The position numbers and the translations under genes were made by a program. A DNA stretch of 64,000 bases, taken from CBDCFV01 sp965216425. GTDB lineage: Bacteria > Chloroflexota > Dehalococcoidia > Lucifugimonadales > UBA3495. Shown piece after piece: positions 26,317 through 36,134 of the stretch. The stretch is taken from the NCBI GenBank assembly GCA_965216425.1, contig CBDCFV010000006.1:1309619-1373618 (forward strand), in the 5' to 3' direction. How positions within the stretch are numbered: position 1 is the first letter of the stretch; each line of letters opens with the position of its first letter. The notes under the pieces were generated by a model. The model was not told the DNA's origin, searched no databases, and saw only the letters and a program-made list of their open reading frames with translations.

Positions 26317-26685
26317 TAGCCCTTTCGTTTGGATCTAACACGAACTCGATGTGGTCTTGGGGGTCAGTTAGCGGGTCGGATGGGTCTAGTAGGAGTGGGT
26401 CTCCGCTCGTTGTGGTTGGAAAGTTGGCTCGCTTCTTGTTGTTGCAGGCCCTGCAAGCTAAGAGTAGGTTGTTCCAATCGTCACAAGGTCCAGAAACTTT
26501 GACTGTGGCCGGAAGTGCTCGACCTCTTTGGCGGCTCCTGAAACGGGGATGTATCCCTCGCAATAACAGCACTTCTCGTGTTGCATCACCCAAAGGGCTT
26601 CTATGACCTTTGCATCCTTGTAACGTGTGGGTGATGAGGAAGTCAGCAGCACTGAGGGCGTCGCCGCTCGCACTATGCGGATCAC
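26317..26685 (-). pseudogene. PtuB-like HNH nuclease of the second locus, N-terminal part (frameshift and IS)
   Basis: A GTG at 26685 overlaps the stop of the ATPase gene (GTGA). The HNH core is present: QHEKCCYCEGYI with the CxxC pair, EVEHFRPQSK, then DDWNNLLLACRACNNKKR, a textbook second zinc pair. Between PQSK and the latter the frame must shift by one base at AAAGTTT (about 26490). So the gene carries two lesions, the frameshift and the IS630 at 26316. The pairing and overlap with the ATPase fit a ptuA-ptuB operon. Confidence 0.75.
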
Positions 26686-27965
26686 TCTTCGGTCCCTCCA
26701 ACTTCCTGGTCGAGCGCATCAATTGCGGCCCTTCTAGTGATGTCAGCCCAAAACGAGGCCGACCTTTCAGGTGCGGTCTGCCCCGTCCTCATCGATTCGA
26801 TCCGCTTAACCATTACCAAATAATCTTCTGCTTGCTTTCTCTGCTCGGCGGTCAGAAACTCGTTACCCGCTAGGAGTGACAAACTCATGAGGATGCGTTC
26901 CACATCCGGGTCGTCATCTAGCTCAAAATCAAAAGCCTGCGAGGCAAGGATCTGGTCCGTCCTGCTACCCCACAAGCTTGGAACCAACACGCCTTCAATG
27001 CTGTTACTGGTCTCCGAGTTGCGAAGGTGGTAGTGACGGTAAGGCCCATCGTCCTCCGCCGGCGGATGGAAGCTCCTCGCCACAAGCGGAGAATGGGTTG
27101 AGGTGAAGAATTGTACCCGGGGCCATACCTCCCTGAGCGTCTTTATTAGCTGCTTCTGCCACTTAGGATGGAGGTGTTGTTCTAACTCGTCGATGATCAC
27201 TATGCCATCGACGTCAGTGGCAAGTTTCCTTCCTGAGGTCAAGGCCCAACCCAAGAAGTCCGTAACCCAGAGGAAGGTGGATTTGTATCCGTCCGCGAGG
27301 TCGCGAAGGGCAACGTCTACGTCACGGGGGTCCCTAACTATTATGCCTTTGTCTCTCGATCCGTTTTCCGCAAGGCTGATATCGGTGAGGTTCAATATTC
27401 GCCTTAGCACCTCAAGCACGCCCTGCCGTCTGTCTGACCTGTACGGTAGCCTCCGGATGGCGAGTTCAGGATTTTGCAGTCCTTCGGTGTAGTTGAACAG
27501 GTTGTACACCGCGCTAATAGCCGTATAGTCGGCGATGTCCCCTGTTCCCGACGTACCCCGACCGGCCCCATACCCACAAACGAATATTTGCCCCCACGGG
27601 AAGTCCTTACTGGGCTCGGTCTCCTGCTCAAGGCTTTCGAGGCGGGAGTGAAGCTGGGTCAGGGTTGTCGTAATCCGAAATTCTTGACCCGCCCGGTGTC
27701 CCTCGCTCTCAACTAGGGAGATTCTAACTCTCCCCCAATCTTTGTCATGGCGTATATAACCACTGTCGGATTCGCGCAGGAGCCCAGCAGCACTAGACCT
27801 GTCGCATAGCCCCAACGCTATAGCCCTCAGTAACGTCGTCTTACCGGAGGCGTTGTCTCCGGTAAGCAGCGTCCACGGTGCCACGGCTCCACCGACATCT
27901 GCTTCTACAGTGACGTCTTCGAAACATCGGAAGTTCTTTAGCTCAACTTTGCTGATGTAGAGCAT
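26682..27965 (-). CDS. PtuA-like AAA/SMC-type ATPase (Septu-like defence), apparently intact
   Basis: 427 residues. N-terminus MLYISKVELKNFRCFEDV is the classic start of RecF/SMC-type ATPases; Walker A is GDNASGKT at about 36-43. A GYGAGRG segment lies near 135, Walker B with catalytic glutamate is VIIDELEQHLHPKWQ near 252-266, and the H-switch is FTSTHSPLVA. The last third is a helical tail. The ATG at 27965 with AAGGA upstream is chosen over an upstream in-frame start. Its 3' end overlaps the HNH gene. Known: in Septu, PtuA ATPase binds PtuB nuclease. With PtuB broken the pair should be inactive. Could also be a related ATPase-HNH defence type. Confidence 0.8.
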   Translation of the reverse strand: MLYISKVELKNFRCFEDVTVEADVGGAVAPWTLLTGDNASGKTTLLRAIALGLCDRSSAAGLLRESDSGYIRHDKDWGRVRISLVESEGHRAGQEFRITTTLTQLHSRLESLEQETEPSKDFPWGQIFVCGYGAGRGTSGTGDIADYTAISAVYNLFNYTEGLQNPELAIRRLPYRSDRRQGVLEVLRRILNLTDISLAENGSRDKGIIVRDPRDVDVALRDLADGYKSTFLWVTDFLGWALTSGRKLATDVDGIVIIDELEQHLHPKWQKQLIKTLREVWPRVQFFTSTHSPLVARSFHPPAEDDGPYRHYHLRNSETSNSIEGVLVPSLWGSRTDQILASQAFDFELDDDPDVERILMSLSLLAGNEFLTAEQRKQAEDYLVMVKRIESMRTGQTAPERSASFWADITRRAAIDALDQEVGGTEE

Positions 27966-28239
27966 GCCTGCATCCTTACTCAGACGCTGCGTTCTGACTA
28001 CGTGTTGCCGTTGGGATTGTCGGCCAACTGTAACCAAACTCGGAGAATTGTGCGAGGGGCGAGGTAACTCCCTCGGCCCGAGCGGACGCGACGCGAACCC
28101 TGTCTAGCGGTCTGCGAACCGAGTGTGGGTTCAGGCCTCCCTTCAGCGAGGCTAGTACACCTGCCGCCTCCCAGTATATTCTCCACCTGAATAAACTGGC
28201 CATCCCTCCACGGTAGCTCTAAGAGGTCGTTTTGCATTA
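27966..28239. other. Upstream region of the second Septu-like operon
   Basis: About 270 bases with no supported gene. The operon promoter should be here; I see no clear -35/-10 pair. No retron reverse transcriptase or msr/msd-like structure is seen upstream, which argues against a retron-PtuAB arrangement. Confidence 0.35.
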
Positions 28240-28640
28240 TGTTGGATTTTCCTTAACGGCGACAGTCGGAATGCCCTGCTGAAGCGCGGCTAGAACGGGC
28301 AGACCCAGGCATCCGTCGGGAATAACTAAGCACGACACATCCTCAACTCCCACGCCCGACATGTCCGTCCGGTCTTGGTCTACAATGCGCGGACTGCGCT
28401 GCATCCCCCTCAGAATGCACTGGAGAAACGTGATGGAGACCACTTCAGCGGCCATCCTTAAGATCGACAACTCCAAACCCTTCTTCGGTAAAGCGCTGCT
28501 TGACCCGGTACACGGTGCCCAGGGCCACATCCAGGGCTTCAGCCACTTGGGGCGCTGGCCAACCGTCGTCGCTCTTGAGGAGAATCCGGGTTTATAGTTC
28601 GAGCCATCCCACAGGGTCACATGGTTGGAAGGATCAGTTT
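28240..28640 (-). pseudogene. IS630-type transposase relic
   Basis: On the minus strand, LLKSDDGWPAPQVAEALDVALGTVYRVKQRF is the helix-turn-helix of an IS630-type transposase, with frameshifts on both sides. The plus-strand string TATAGTTCGAGCCATCCCACAGGGTCAC at its start recurs at 31201 and, diverged, at 34705, and is probably the element's terminal region. Confidence 0.5.
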
Positions 28641-28686
28641 GATCTGGGCAATCCCGATTTAGCGATATCGACCGCCTGCGTGTCTA

Positions 28687-28712
28687 CCCACACTATCCGC
28701 GAATAGTGTGGG
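28687..28712. repeat. Palindrome CCCACACTAT-ccgcga-ATAGTGTGGG
   Basis: Ten-base arms and a six-base centre. A degraded relative (ACACTATCGGCGAATAGTG) lies at about 34485-34505; both are near the terminal strings described for the IS630 relic, so it may mark another transposon end. Confidence 0.5.
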
Positions 28713-28951
28713 CGATAGCGATGGCGAACCGAGAGAAAATAGAATGAGGGTTTCGTTTCTGCCCTACCGTTCTTTAGATCTCCCAATCATAAATTTATTG
28801 AGACGGCAACCTTGTAGGCGTCGGTAGTCCGGAGCAGTATACAAGCGGTCTCGGGAGACCACAGGTATAAAGATGTCATGTATCTATGATTATTTGTTGA
28901 CACAATAAATTGGCCGTTCCAGAATGGGACCATGGACACTTCGAGGACCCA

Positions 28952-30289
28952 GTGGTGAGGTTGCCGGGCCGCCAATCCACGGGCATCAAGATCGGAATTC
29001 ATTATGCCTGGATTATCATCGCCATTGCCGGCGTCATGCATATGGCTGGTGGCTCCGTGCGACAGGCCTTTGGCGTCTTGATAGTTCCCCTCCAAGAGGA
29101 TATGGGCTGGAACCCGGCGGCGGTCACGCTGGCTTACTCCTTGGCCAGCATAGTCGGCGCGGTCCTGGCCCCCATTAGCGGTACTTCCACCGACCGTTAC
29201 GGTGCCCGCAAAGTGATACTGGTGGGCATTGCATTCTATTTCCTGGGAGCAATGATCACCGGCGCCGCCACTCAGGTTTGGCACATGTGGATTTCCTACG
29301 GGATCTGTCTGGGCGTGGCTCAGGCATGCTTCCAGGTACCCATCATCACCGTGGCTACCTATTGGTTTCGGGAGCGGCTTGGATTCGGTATCGGCCTATT
29401 GCAAGCGATCCATGGGTTGGGCCCGGCCGTGATGACGATCCTACTTAGCGTCATGCTCACCGCCGTAGGCTGGAAGCCGACGTTCTGGCTGATCGGAGGG
29501 GTCAGCGCAGCGGTCATGCTCTGCCTCATGGTGTTCTTCCGCAACGAACCCGCGGACATTGGGCTTCGTCCCTACGGCGCGCCAGCCAACGAACCAGTCC
29601 AGCAGAAACAGGACCCGGCCATCGCCGAAGCCCGGTCCAAGGCCTTCCTATCCAGCATGCAAGGCACCAGCGACTTCTGGAAACTGGTGGGAATCCACTT
29701 CCTGGGATGCGCGGGCCACGCCATCGTCCTCATCTATATCATCCCCATCGCCGTGGCAGAAGGGATTGATAAGGTATCGGCGGCGGGCATCTTGAGCACC
29801 TTAGCCGCCGTCAGTGTGGGCACCCGGTTTCTAACCCCCGTGATCGCGGACTACCTGGGGGCGAAGGGAACCATGGCGACGATGTTCGTCTTGCAGGGGT
29901 TGCCGTTACTAATGCTCTTTTGGACCCACGAACTGTGGCAGTTCTATCTATTCGCGGCGATCTTCGGTATCGGATACGGCGGTGAAGGTTCCGCATTTCC
30001 AATAATCAACCGCCAGTACTTTGGACGCGGACCAATGGGGCGTTCCTTCGGGTGGCAACAGGCCGGAGCGGGAGCCGGTATGGCATTGGGGGGCTGGATT
30101 GGTGGAGCAATCTACTTGATAGCCGGCTCTTACGACGTTGCAATACTCCTCTCCTTGCTTGCCAGCGTCGGGGGAGCCGCCGTGATCCTTTCCATGGCGC
30201 CCACCGGGCGGATATTGATTCCCAACTGGGAAGAATCTCTGCCTGCCCATGCCAGGTCGGAGGAAGCTAGGCCGGCGGGCGCCGACTAA
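28952..30289 (+). CDS. MFS transporter, OFA/monocarboxylate-like
   Basis: About 445 residues with twelve predicted helices in two halves split by a hydrophilic loop near residues 205-240. The first helix is YAWIIIAIAGVMHMAGG; the inter-helix-2/3 loop GTSTDRYGARKVILVG is the MFS signature. The pattern around GVLIVPLQEDMGWN is typical of the oxalate/formate antiporter and monocarboxylate group. The start is uncertain: a GTG at 28952 follows GAGGA, while a TTG at 28910 has no ribosome site. It stands between transposon debris on both sides with no obvious partner. Substrate unknown. Confidence 0.78.
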   Translation: MVRLPGRQSTGIKIGIHYAWIIIAIAGVMHMAGGSVRQAFGVLIVPLQEDMGWNPAAVTLAYSLASIVGAVLAPISGTSTDRYGARKVILVGIAFYFLGAMITGAATQVWHMWISYGICLGVAQACFQVPIITVATYWFRERLGFGIGLLQAIHGLGPAVMTILLSVMLTAVGWKPTFWLIGGVSAAVMLCLMVFFRNEPADIGLRPYGAPANEPVQQKQDPAIAEARSKAFLSSMQGTSDFWKLVGIHFLGCAGHAIVLIYIIPIAVAEGIDKVSAAGILSTLAAVSVGTRFLTPVIADYLGAKGTMATMFVLQGLPLLMLFWTHELWQFYLFAAIFGIGYGGEGSAFPIINRQYFGRGPMGRSFGWQQAGAGAGMALGGWIGGAIYLIAGSYDVAILLSLLASVGGAAVILSMAPTGRILIPNWEESLPAHARSEEARPAGAD

Positions 30290-30400
30290 ACCCTCCTTTC
30301 CAATTCCTCTACCCCAATCTCACGCCCTAGCTGTCGGGCTACTTCGACCAGCAGGTGGGATGCAGTCATTGCCAGGTCTAGGCCTTTCGAAGAGTCTTGG
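30286..30400 (-). pseudogene. C-terminal gene fragment
   Basis: The minus-strand frame ends LDLAMTASHLLVEVARQLGR followed by an acidic tail and TAG. It looks protein-coding but the 5' part is missing and I do not recognise the family. It is convergent with the MFS gene. Confidence 0.35.
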
Positions 30401-30483
30401 TTCAACGGCTTCGCCTGGCCCAGGGTAAACGCTCGGCCGATTATCGAGGCCACCGTCGGACTCTCGTTGCACCGCTGGTGGGT

Positions 30484-30700
30484 CTACTCTTCGGCGGCCA
30501 CCTGGTTGCGCAGAGTGCCGATGCCTTCAATCTCTATCTCTATGACGTCGCCGGGATGCATGTTCAAGGTGGCTCCTTCCGTGCCGGTCCGAATAACGTC
30601 TCTCGGCTGGAGGGTGTGGTAACGGGTTATTTTCTCGATGTTCAGCTTCCGAAGGTTGGCAGGTTGCGAGAGCGATGGGAAGTAATGAACGCCAGTACTT
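30484..30700 (-). pseudogene. Fumarylacetoacetate-hydrolase-type C-terminal fragment
   Basis: The minus-strand frame LRKLNIEKITRYHTLQPRDVIRTGTEGA, then LNMHPGDVIEIEIEGIGTLRN, ends NQVAAEE and TAG. DVI-TGT and the PGD-x-IE-EIEGIG-L-N pattern are diagnostic of the FAH/2-hydroxyhepta-2,4-diene-dioate isomerase C-terminus. The catalytic N-terminal part is absent. Confidence 0.6.
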
Positions 30701-30830
30701 CAGATTCCTCCTACGCGCCTGCAAGGTCTAGAACCACGCCGCATCCGGAATTACAATGGCGATGCGGTAACAACAGATATTGTGATTCAAGAAAAGGGAT
30801 GCGGCGTGCTTGGACAACTTAGTCTCGACC

Positions 30831-31080
30831 GACCTCTCACTACTATATTTCCCAGCGCCTGAAGCTCCACTATGTAGACTGGGGCAACTCCAACAAACCC
30901 CTCTTGGCCCTCATCCATGGTGGGTCTGACCATGCCCGCACCTGGGACTGGGTCGCCCGCGCCCTTCGTCACGACTACCACATTATCGCCCCTGACCTGC
31001 GCGGACATGGCGATTCTGAGTTTACAGGCCAGAGCCGACGCATTGATGTTTACACCTGCCGTGCCTTTGCCATCGCTCCA
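30831..31080 (+). pseudogene. Alpha/beta-hydrolase N-terminal fragment
   Basis: The frame YISQRLKLHYVDWGNSNKPLL, then LIHGGSDHARTWDWVARALR and IIAPDLRGHGDSEFTG is the start of an alpha/beta-hydrolase: strand beta3, HGG oxyanion turn, and the D-L-R-GHG-S signature. It stops being hydrolase-like at about 31060, where a MITE end is joined, so the serine nucleophile part is lost. Confidence 0.65.
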
Positions 31081-31083
31081 AAA

Positions 31084-31110
31084 TGTAGTTCCCACCTTGG
31101 CTTTGGTTTA
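31084..31110. repeat. Solo MITE/IS630 end
   Basis: GTTCCCACCTTGGCTTTGGTTTA, one terminal inverted repeat of the family of the 48 kb IS630 and its MITEs, without a matching left end within 150 bases. It marks a deletion join between the hydrolase fragment and the sequence beyond. Confidence 0.6.
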
Positions 31111-31195
31111 GACTTTTACGCTCGTCAGGGGGGTGGTTACCCTATGGGAGTGGGTCAGTTGAGTGAATCGGATGCAGTTGACGCCCTCAGGCTGC

Positions 31196-31995
31196 CCTTT
31201 TATAGTTCGAGCCATCCCACAGGGTCACATGGTTGGAGGAATCAGTTTGATCTGGGAAATCCCGACCAAATCTTCTTGAGCCTTGGCGGTATGTTGGCGC
31301 ACCAACAACTCGACCCATCCAACTTCAATCACGATGCCGAATATGCATCAGCGATGCAGGAATTTATCTCAAGAGCCAATGGCCTTGGCATCGCCGTTCA
31401 CGCCATGACTCTGGAAGATCCCTCGTTCTCTTTCTCCACGACACTTCCCCAGGCACTGACCCTCGTCGACCATATTATTGCGTTCTGCGACGGCCACCCT
31501 GGCTCTCCTTTCTCCGGGATCCACGTCGACACTGAACCACACGATCCACGAGCCTGGCAAAGCCAGGATTTATCCCAGTTAGAATCTATCATGCGGCAAT
31601 ATCTCCGGTTGCTGGAGCGAGTCCGAAGTTCGCTAGACAACAGCGGGCTGGCTTTGGAGCTTTCCGCTTCCATAGCGTGGTGGTACAACGATCAGGCAAG
31701 GAATGGTAATCTGCCGTCTGGAGACGCAGCCTCGATAGGCCAACGAATCGAAGTGCTGGTGCCCATGGTGTATGACGGGATCGGGGAAACGGTCCAGAGT
31801 TTGATCAGCCGCTCGGAGGACGAGATAGAGAAGGCTCCCACGCTGATAGGAATCGGAGCCAGTGAGTTTCGGAGTTATACCGATCTCGCCTGCGCGATTG
31901 ACAGTCTGAACGAACATTTTGCCGGTATGGCGAATTACCAAGGGGTGTCGATCTACGACTATCAAGCCCTGCGGCAATTACCGGGGGCGCCCTAG
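31196..31995 (+). pseudogene. Glycosidase-like TIM-barrel protein, N-terminus lost
   Basis: The frame enters from the IS-type string at 31201 and then reads FSGIHVDTEPHDPRAW, LELSASIAWWYNDQA and IEVLVPMVYDGIG before the stop. HVDTEP-, SIAWWY and PMVYDG occur at strand ends as in TIM-barrel glycoside-hydrolase-like proteins. About 235 residues survive, without the first strands. The open frame is continuous with the upstream hydrolase fragment and MITE end, giving a chance chimeric ORF from 30904; a joint protein is unlikely to be functional. Confidence 0.45.
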
Positions 31996-32199
31996 ACTGA
32001 GGAAATCGAACTTAGGGGTCAGCCGTCTCTGGTTTGGAGAACCGTCGGGCAATAGCGCCGATTATCCTCCCGAATTGGGAAGGCTGTGTCCGCTACGGAG
32101 CCCTCCCTCCGTACTTGACACCGGTTGGGCTGGCCTACGCCCGGGTCCTAACCTTCGCGAAGTTGGTGTTGAGAGACCAGCACCCTTATCCCGATAGCA

Positions 32200-34365
32200 G
32201 TGCGGAGTAAACTACCGCTGACGTCCAACATTGAAAGACTGAGGGGAGAGGTCGAAAGGCTCGTCTACAGCGGCGACGAGACCGGCTACACTGTTTGCCG
32301 TCTCAGGGTTCCGGGCCAGCACGATCTGGCCACTGTGGTTGGAAGCCTCCCCGGTGTCCAACCCGGTGAGCAACTGAACCTGGAAGGCCGCTGGCTCCAG
32401 AACCCAAGGTACGGACTCCAGTTTCAGGTGTCCCATTACACTTCCTCTCTGCCAGCCACTGCCAACGCCATCAGACGCTACCTCGGCTCCAATCTGGTCA
32501 AAGGGATCGGTCCCGTCTTGGCAGGCCGTTTGGTCCACCGATTCGAGGATGAAACCCTGAACATCATTGAGAACTCCCCAGACCGGCTCCGGGAGGTCTC
32601 GGGCATCGGACCCGCCCGGATAGAGCATATCCAAGAAGCATGGGAGGCCCAGAGGGAAATCAGGGAAGTCATGATCTTCCTCCAAGGACATGGGGTCAGC
32701 TCCACCTACGCCACCCGCATCTACAATACGTACGGGCATGAAGCCATCAAGATAGTTGGAGACAACCCGTACCGGCTGGCCCAGGACATCCGGGGAATCG
32801 GCTTCAAGACCGCCGATAAGATCGCTCAGGAGTTGGGTGTAGACCCTTTATCTCCCTTCAGAGCTGAGGCAGCGTTGGAACATACACTGAGCGAATTGGC
32901 CGACGAAGGCCACGTCTTTGCTCCGGCATCGGAGTTGGTCGCCGCCTGCGTTAAGGAGATTGACCTCCCGGAAGAGTTGTTGGTCGAAGCCATTAGCTCT
33001 CTTCAGGCGTCAGGGCGAATCGTGCGGGACGGGGATGCGATCTACCTGCATGGTTTGTATCTGGCGGAACGCGCGGTGGCGGATAGTCTGAAGGTGTTGT
33101 TGGCCAACCCAACGGAACATCGTCTCTTGGACGTTGACCAGGCGGTGGCTGCGGCGCGGAGCCAGATCGGATTCTCTCTCACCGATACCCAGGAGAGGGC
33201 GGTGGGTCTAGCGGTCACCGGGAAGGTAGCCGTAGTCACCGGAGGCCCGGGCACCGGCAAGACCACCATCTTGAAGGTTGTCCTGTCGATCATGGAGGCC
33301 CAAGGCATGCGAGTCGTGCTGGCCGCGCCCACCGGCAGAGCTGCAAAGAGGTTGTACGAGGCCACCGGGCGAGAGGCCAAGACCCTGCACCGTCTTCTGG
33401 ATTTCCGTCCTGGCGACGGTAGGTTCCGCCGGGACCAGGACAACCCCTTGGACGCGGATGCCGTGATCGTCGACGAGACCTCCATGGTGGACATATTGCT
33501 CATGTACCACTTGCTAAAGGCGGTGCCGCGTCGAGCCTCTCTTCTCCTCGTGGGAGATGTGGACCAGCTGCCATCCGTCGGGCCGGGCAACGTGCTCCGA
33601 GACATACTGGACTCAGGGATAGTTCCTTCCGTCTTTCTCGCCGACATCTTCCGTCAGGGCGAACGTAGCCAGATTATCGAGCAGGCCCACCGGATCAACC
33701 ACGGAATGATGCCCAGATCGTTCAATGATCGATCCTCCGACTTTTACGTAGCCACCACCGATGACCCAGAGCGAGCCGCCGAACTGGTCGTCCAGATCTG
33801 TGCGGAAAGGATTCCCAAGAGGTTCGGGCTCAACCCATTGACCGACGTGCAGGTCCTCTGTCCGATGAACCGGGGGAGCATCGGGGCCAGCGCCTTGAAT
33901 GTCCGTCTCCAAGAGGCGCTGAACCCAAATAAGGGGCCAGTGGTTATGAGGTTCGGGCGTACCTTCCGCTCTGGTGACCGGGTGCTTCAGACGGTGAACA
34001 ACTATGACAAGGAGGTATTCAACGGCGACCTCGGCTGGGTGACCGGGATCAGAATAAACGAGGGAGAGATGACGGTAGCTTTCGATGATGGTGAGGTGAC
34101 CTACGGATTTAGCGAACTGGACGAGCTGCTGCCAGCCTACGCCATTTCGGTTCACCGGTCTCAAGGGAGCGAGTACCCGGCAGTGGTGATTCCCGTCATG
34201 ACCCAGCACTACCCCCTGCTCCAACGGAACCTACTTTACACTGCGGTTAGTCGGGGAAGGAAGTTGGTGGTCCTGGTGGGTAGCCAAAGAGCGATCGCCA
34301 TAGCGGTCAGGACCCAAAAGACGGAGGCCAGGCATACGGATTTGAGCCGCCGCCTGCGGGTTTAG
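32200..34365 (+). CDS. recD2: RecD2-type ATP-dependent DNA helicase
   Basis: 721 residues, in the family's range. The N-terminal OB-like region precedes tandem helix-hairpin-helix segments (LVKGIGPVLAGRLV, VSGIGPARIEHI, RGIGFKTADKIA), which mark RecD2 rather than RecBCD RecD. Helicase motifs follow: VVTGGPGTGKTT (Walker A, about 346), VVLAAPTGRAAKRL, AVIVDETSMVD (Walker B), LVGDVDQLPSVGPG (motif III). The C-terminal UvrD-like end has AYAISVHRSQGSEYPAVV and LLYTAVSRGRKLVVL. RecD2 is a 5'-3' helicase in DNA repair. The GTG start at 32200 suits the length; no strong ribosome site is visible. Stands alone. Confidence 0.92.
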   Translation: MRSKLPLTSNIERLRGEVERLVYSGDETGYTVCRLRVPGQHDLATVVGSLPGVQPGEQLNLEGRWLQNPRYGLQFQVSHYTSSLPATANAIRRYLGSNLVKGIGPVLAGRLVHRFEDETLNIIENSPDRLREVSGIGPARIEHIQEAWEAQREIREVMIFLQGHGVSSTYATRIYNTYGHEAIKIVGDNPYRLAQDIRGIGFKTADKIAQELGVDPLSPFRAEAALEHTLSELADEGHVFAPASELVAACVKEIDLPEELLVEAISSLQASGRIVRDGDAIYLHGLYLAERAVADSLKVLLANPTEHRLLDVDQAVAAARSQIGFSLTDTQERAVGLAVTGKVAVVTGGPGTGKTTILKVVLSIMEAQGMRVVLAAPTGRAAKRLYEATGREAKTLHRLLDFRPGDGRFRRDQDNPLDADAVIVDETSMVDILLMYHLLKAVPRRASLLLVGDVDQLPSVGPGNVLRDILDSGIVPSVFLADIFRQGERSQIIEQAHRINHGMMPRSFNDRSSDFYVATTDDPERAAELVVQICAERIPKRFGLNPLTDVQVLCPMNRGSIGASALNVRLQEALNPNKGPVVMRFGRTFRSGDRVLQTVNNYDKEVFNGDLGWVTGIRINEGEMTVAFDDGEVTYGFSELDELLPAYAISVHRSQGSEYPAVVIPVMTQHYPLLQRNLLYTAVSRGRKLVVLVGSQRAIAIAVRTQKTEARHTDLSRRLRV

Positions 34366-34966
34366 AGACTAGAGCGCCTGACCACGGCATGAGAGCCGTC
34401 ATAGGGGGGAGATATCTGGAATGGCAGCCCAATTTGCTCTGATACCAGGCGCTAGCTCCAGACGGCGCGGGGCCCAACACCAACACTATCGGCGAATAGT
34501 GGGGGGTCTAAACCTTGCTTAGTAAGAGCCTCGACACCAGGCCATCCAACTGGTCTTACTGCGCCGATCATTGAATAATGCGACGGCCATGGTGCGGGGA
34601 CCAGGCCGGCGAACATGACGACGTCATGACACCCTGTCCCGTAAGCGCCCGGGCACAGCGGGGATCTCTGGCTGGTCGGATACTCACACGCTCGGGACCC
34701 CGTCTTATAGTCCGAGCCATCCAAGAGGCCACAAGTTCAGGAAAAATCAGATTGATCTGGGGAAGATTGATATGGCTGATGCAGTCTCAGTAGCTCCCAA
34801 CCATTACAAGGTCTTGCTTGAAAACGACCCTCTGCGAGTCGTTGTTGAAGTTGTTTCCGCTCGGCCTCCTCGGCTCGCTGGGCATCACGCTCGACAGTTT
34901 CTTCGTACACAGTATTGGCCCTGGGAAGCCAATCTTTGAAATGATCGATAATCGGCTGGACCAATC
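34366..34966. other. Transposon-scarred spacer with a gene relic
   Basis: About 600 bases. It holds a degraded palindrome (34485-34505), an IS630-type terminal string at 34705-34765 (TATAGTCCGAGCCATCCAAGAGG), and on the minus strand at about 34800-34966 a hydrophilic, coiled-coil-like fragment (LPRANTVYEETVERDAQRAEEAERKQ) cut by the IS630 that begins at 34969. No intact gene. Confidence 0.45.
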
Positions 34967-34968
34967 TA

Positions 34969-36134
34969 GTGTGGTGTAACTGAAGTTAGTAGTAATAGTG
35001 TTCGCAATGAGGTATTCTTTCGATCACCGACTCAGGAGAGGGATGATCATGGCGATCGGAAGGCCAATGCCGCCGCTGATATTGGACGACACCGAAAGGG
35101 AAACGCTGGAACGGTGGGTTCGTCGCCCCAAGACGACGCAGGGCCTGGCGCTGCGGGCCAGAATGATTCTGGCCTGCGCCGAAGGCCGCAGCAACATCGC
35201 AGTGGCTGCCGACTTGGAGGTGTCCGACGAAACGGTGGGGAAGTGGCGTTCCCGGTTCTTGGAACGGCGATTGGACGGCCTGTCGGACGAGCCCCGCAGC
35301 GGCCGACCGCGAGCGGTTACTGATGAAGACGTGGAACGGGTGATTACGCTGACGCTGGAGTCCACACCCAAGGACGCCACGCACTGGAGCACCCGGTCCA
35401 TGGCCCAGCGTTCCGGTCTGAGCCACACCACGGTCAGCCGCATCTGGCGCGCCTTCGCACTGCAACCTCACCGCACCGAAACCTTCAAGCTGTCGGCGGA
35501 CCCCTTCTTCATCGAAAAGGTGCGGGACATTGTGGGCCTCTACCTTGATCCACCGGACCGGGCGTTGGTCTTGTGCGTGGACGAGAAGTCCCAGATCCAG
35601 GCCCTGGACCGCACCAGGCCGCTGTTGCCCCTGCGCCCGGGCCAGGTGGAGCGGCGCACCCATGATTACGTGCGCCACGGCACCACGTCCCTCTTCGCCG
35701 CTTTGGACGCCAGGACCGGCAAGGTGATTGGCCAGTGCCACCGCCGCCACCGGGCCGTGGAGTTCCGCAAGTTCCTCGATGCCATCGAGTCCGAGGTGCC
35801 CGCCGGGTTGGACGTGCACCTGATTGCGGACAACTACGCCACCCACAAGACGGCGCTGATCCGGAACTGGTTCGCCAAACGGCCCCGCTTCCATATCCAC
35901 TTCACGCCCACCAGCGCCTCCTGGCTGAACCTGGTGGAGCGCTGGTTTGGGCTGCTCACCGAAAAGCAGTTGCGCAGGGGCGTGCACCAGAGCAGCGGTG
36001 AACTGGAGGCTGCCATCTACCGTTACCTGGACGTCACCAACGAAGACCCCAAGCCCTTTGTCTGGACCAAGACCGCTGACCAAATCCTGGCCAGCGTGGC
36101 CCGCTTTTGCCGACGCACTTTAGATACAGGACAC
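34969..36134 (+). mobile_element. IS630-family insertion sequence, type a, copy 2
   Basis: 1166 bases between TA at 34967-34968 and 36135-36136. Same ends as copy 1. Forms the left flank of the IS1182-type element. Confidence 0.86.

Noticed and set aside
26682..28240. A retron with PtuAB effectors
   Set aside because: No reverse transcriptase and no msr/msd-like structure lies next to either ATPase-HNH pair.
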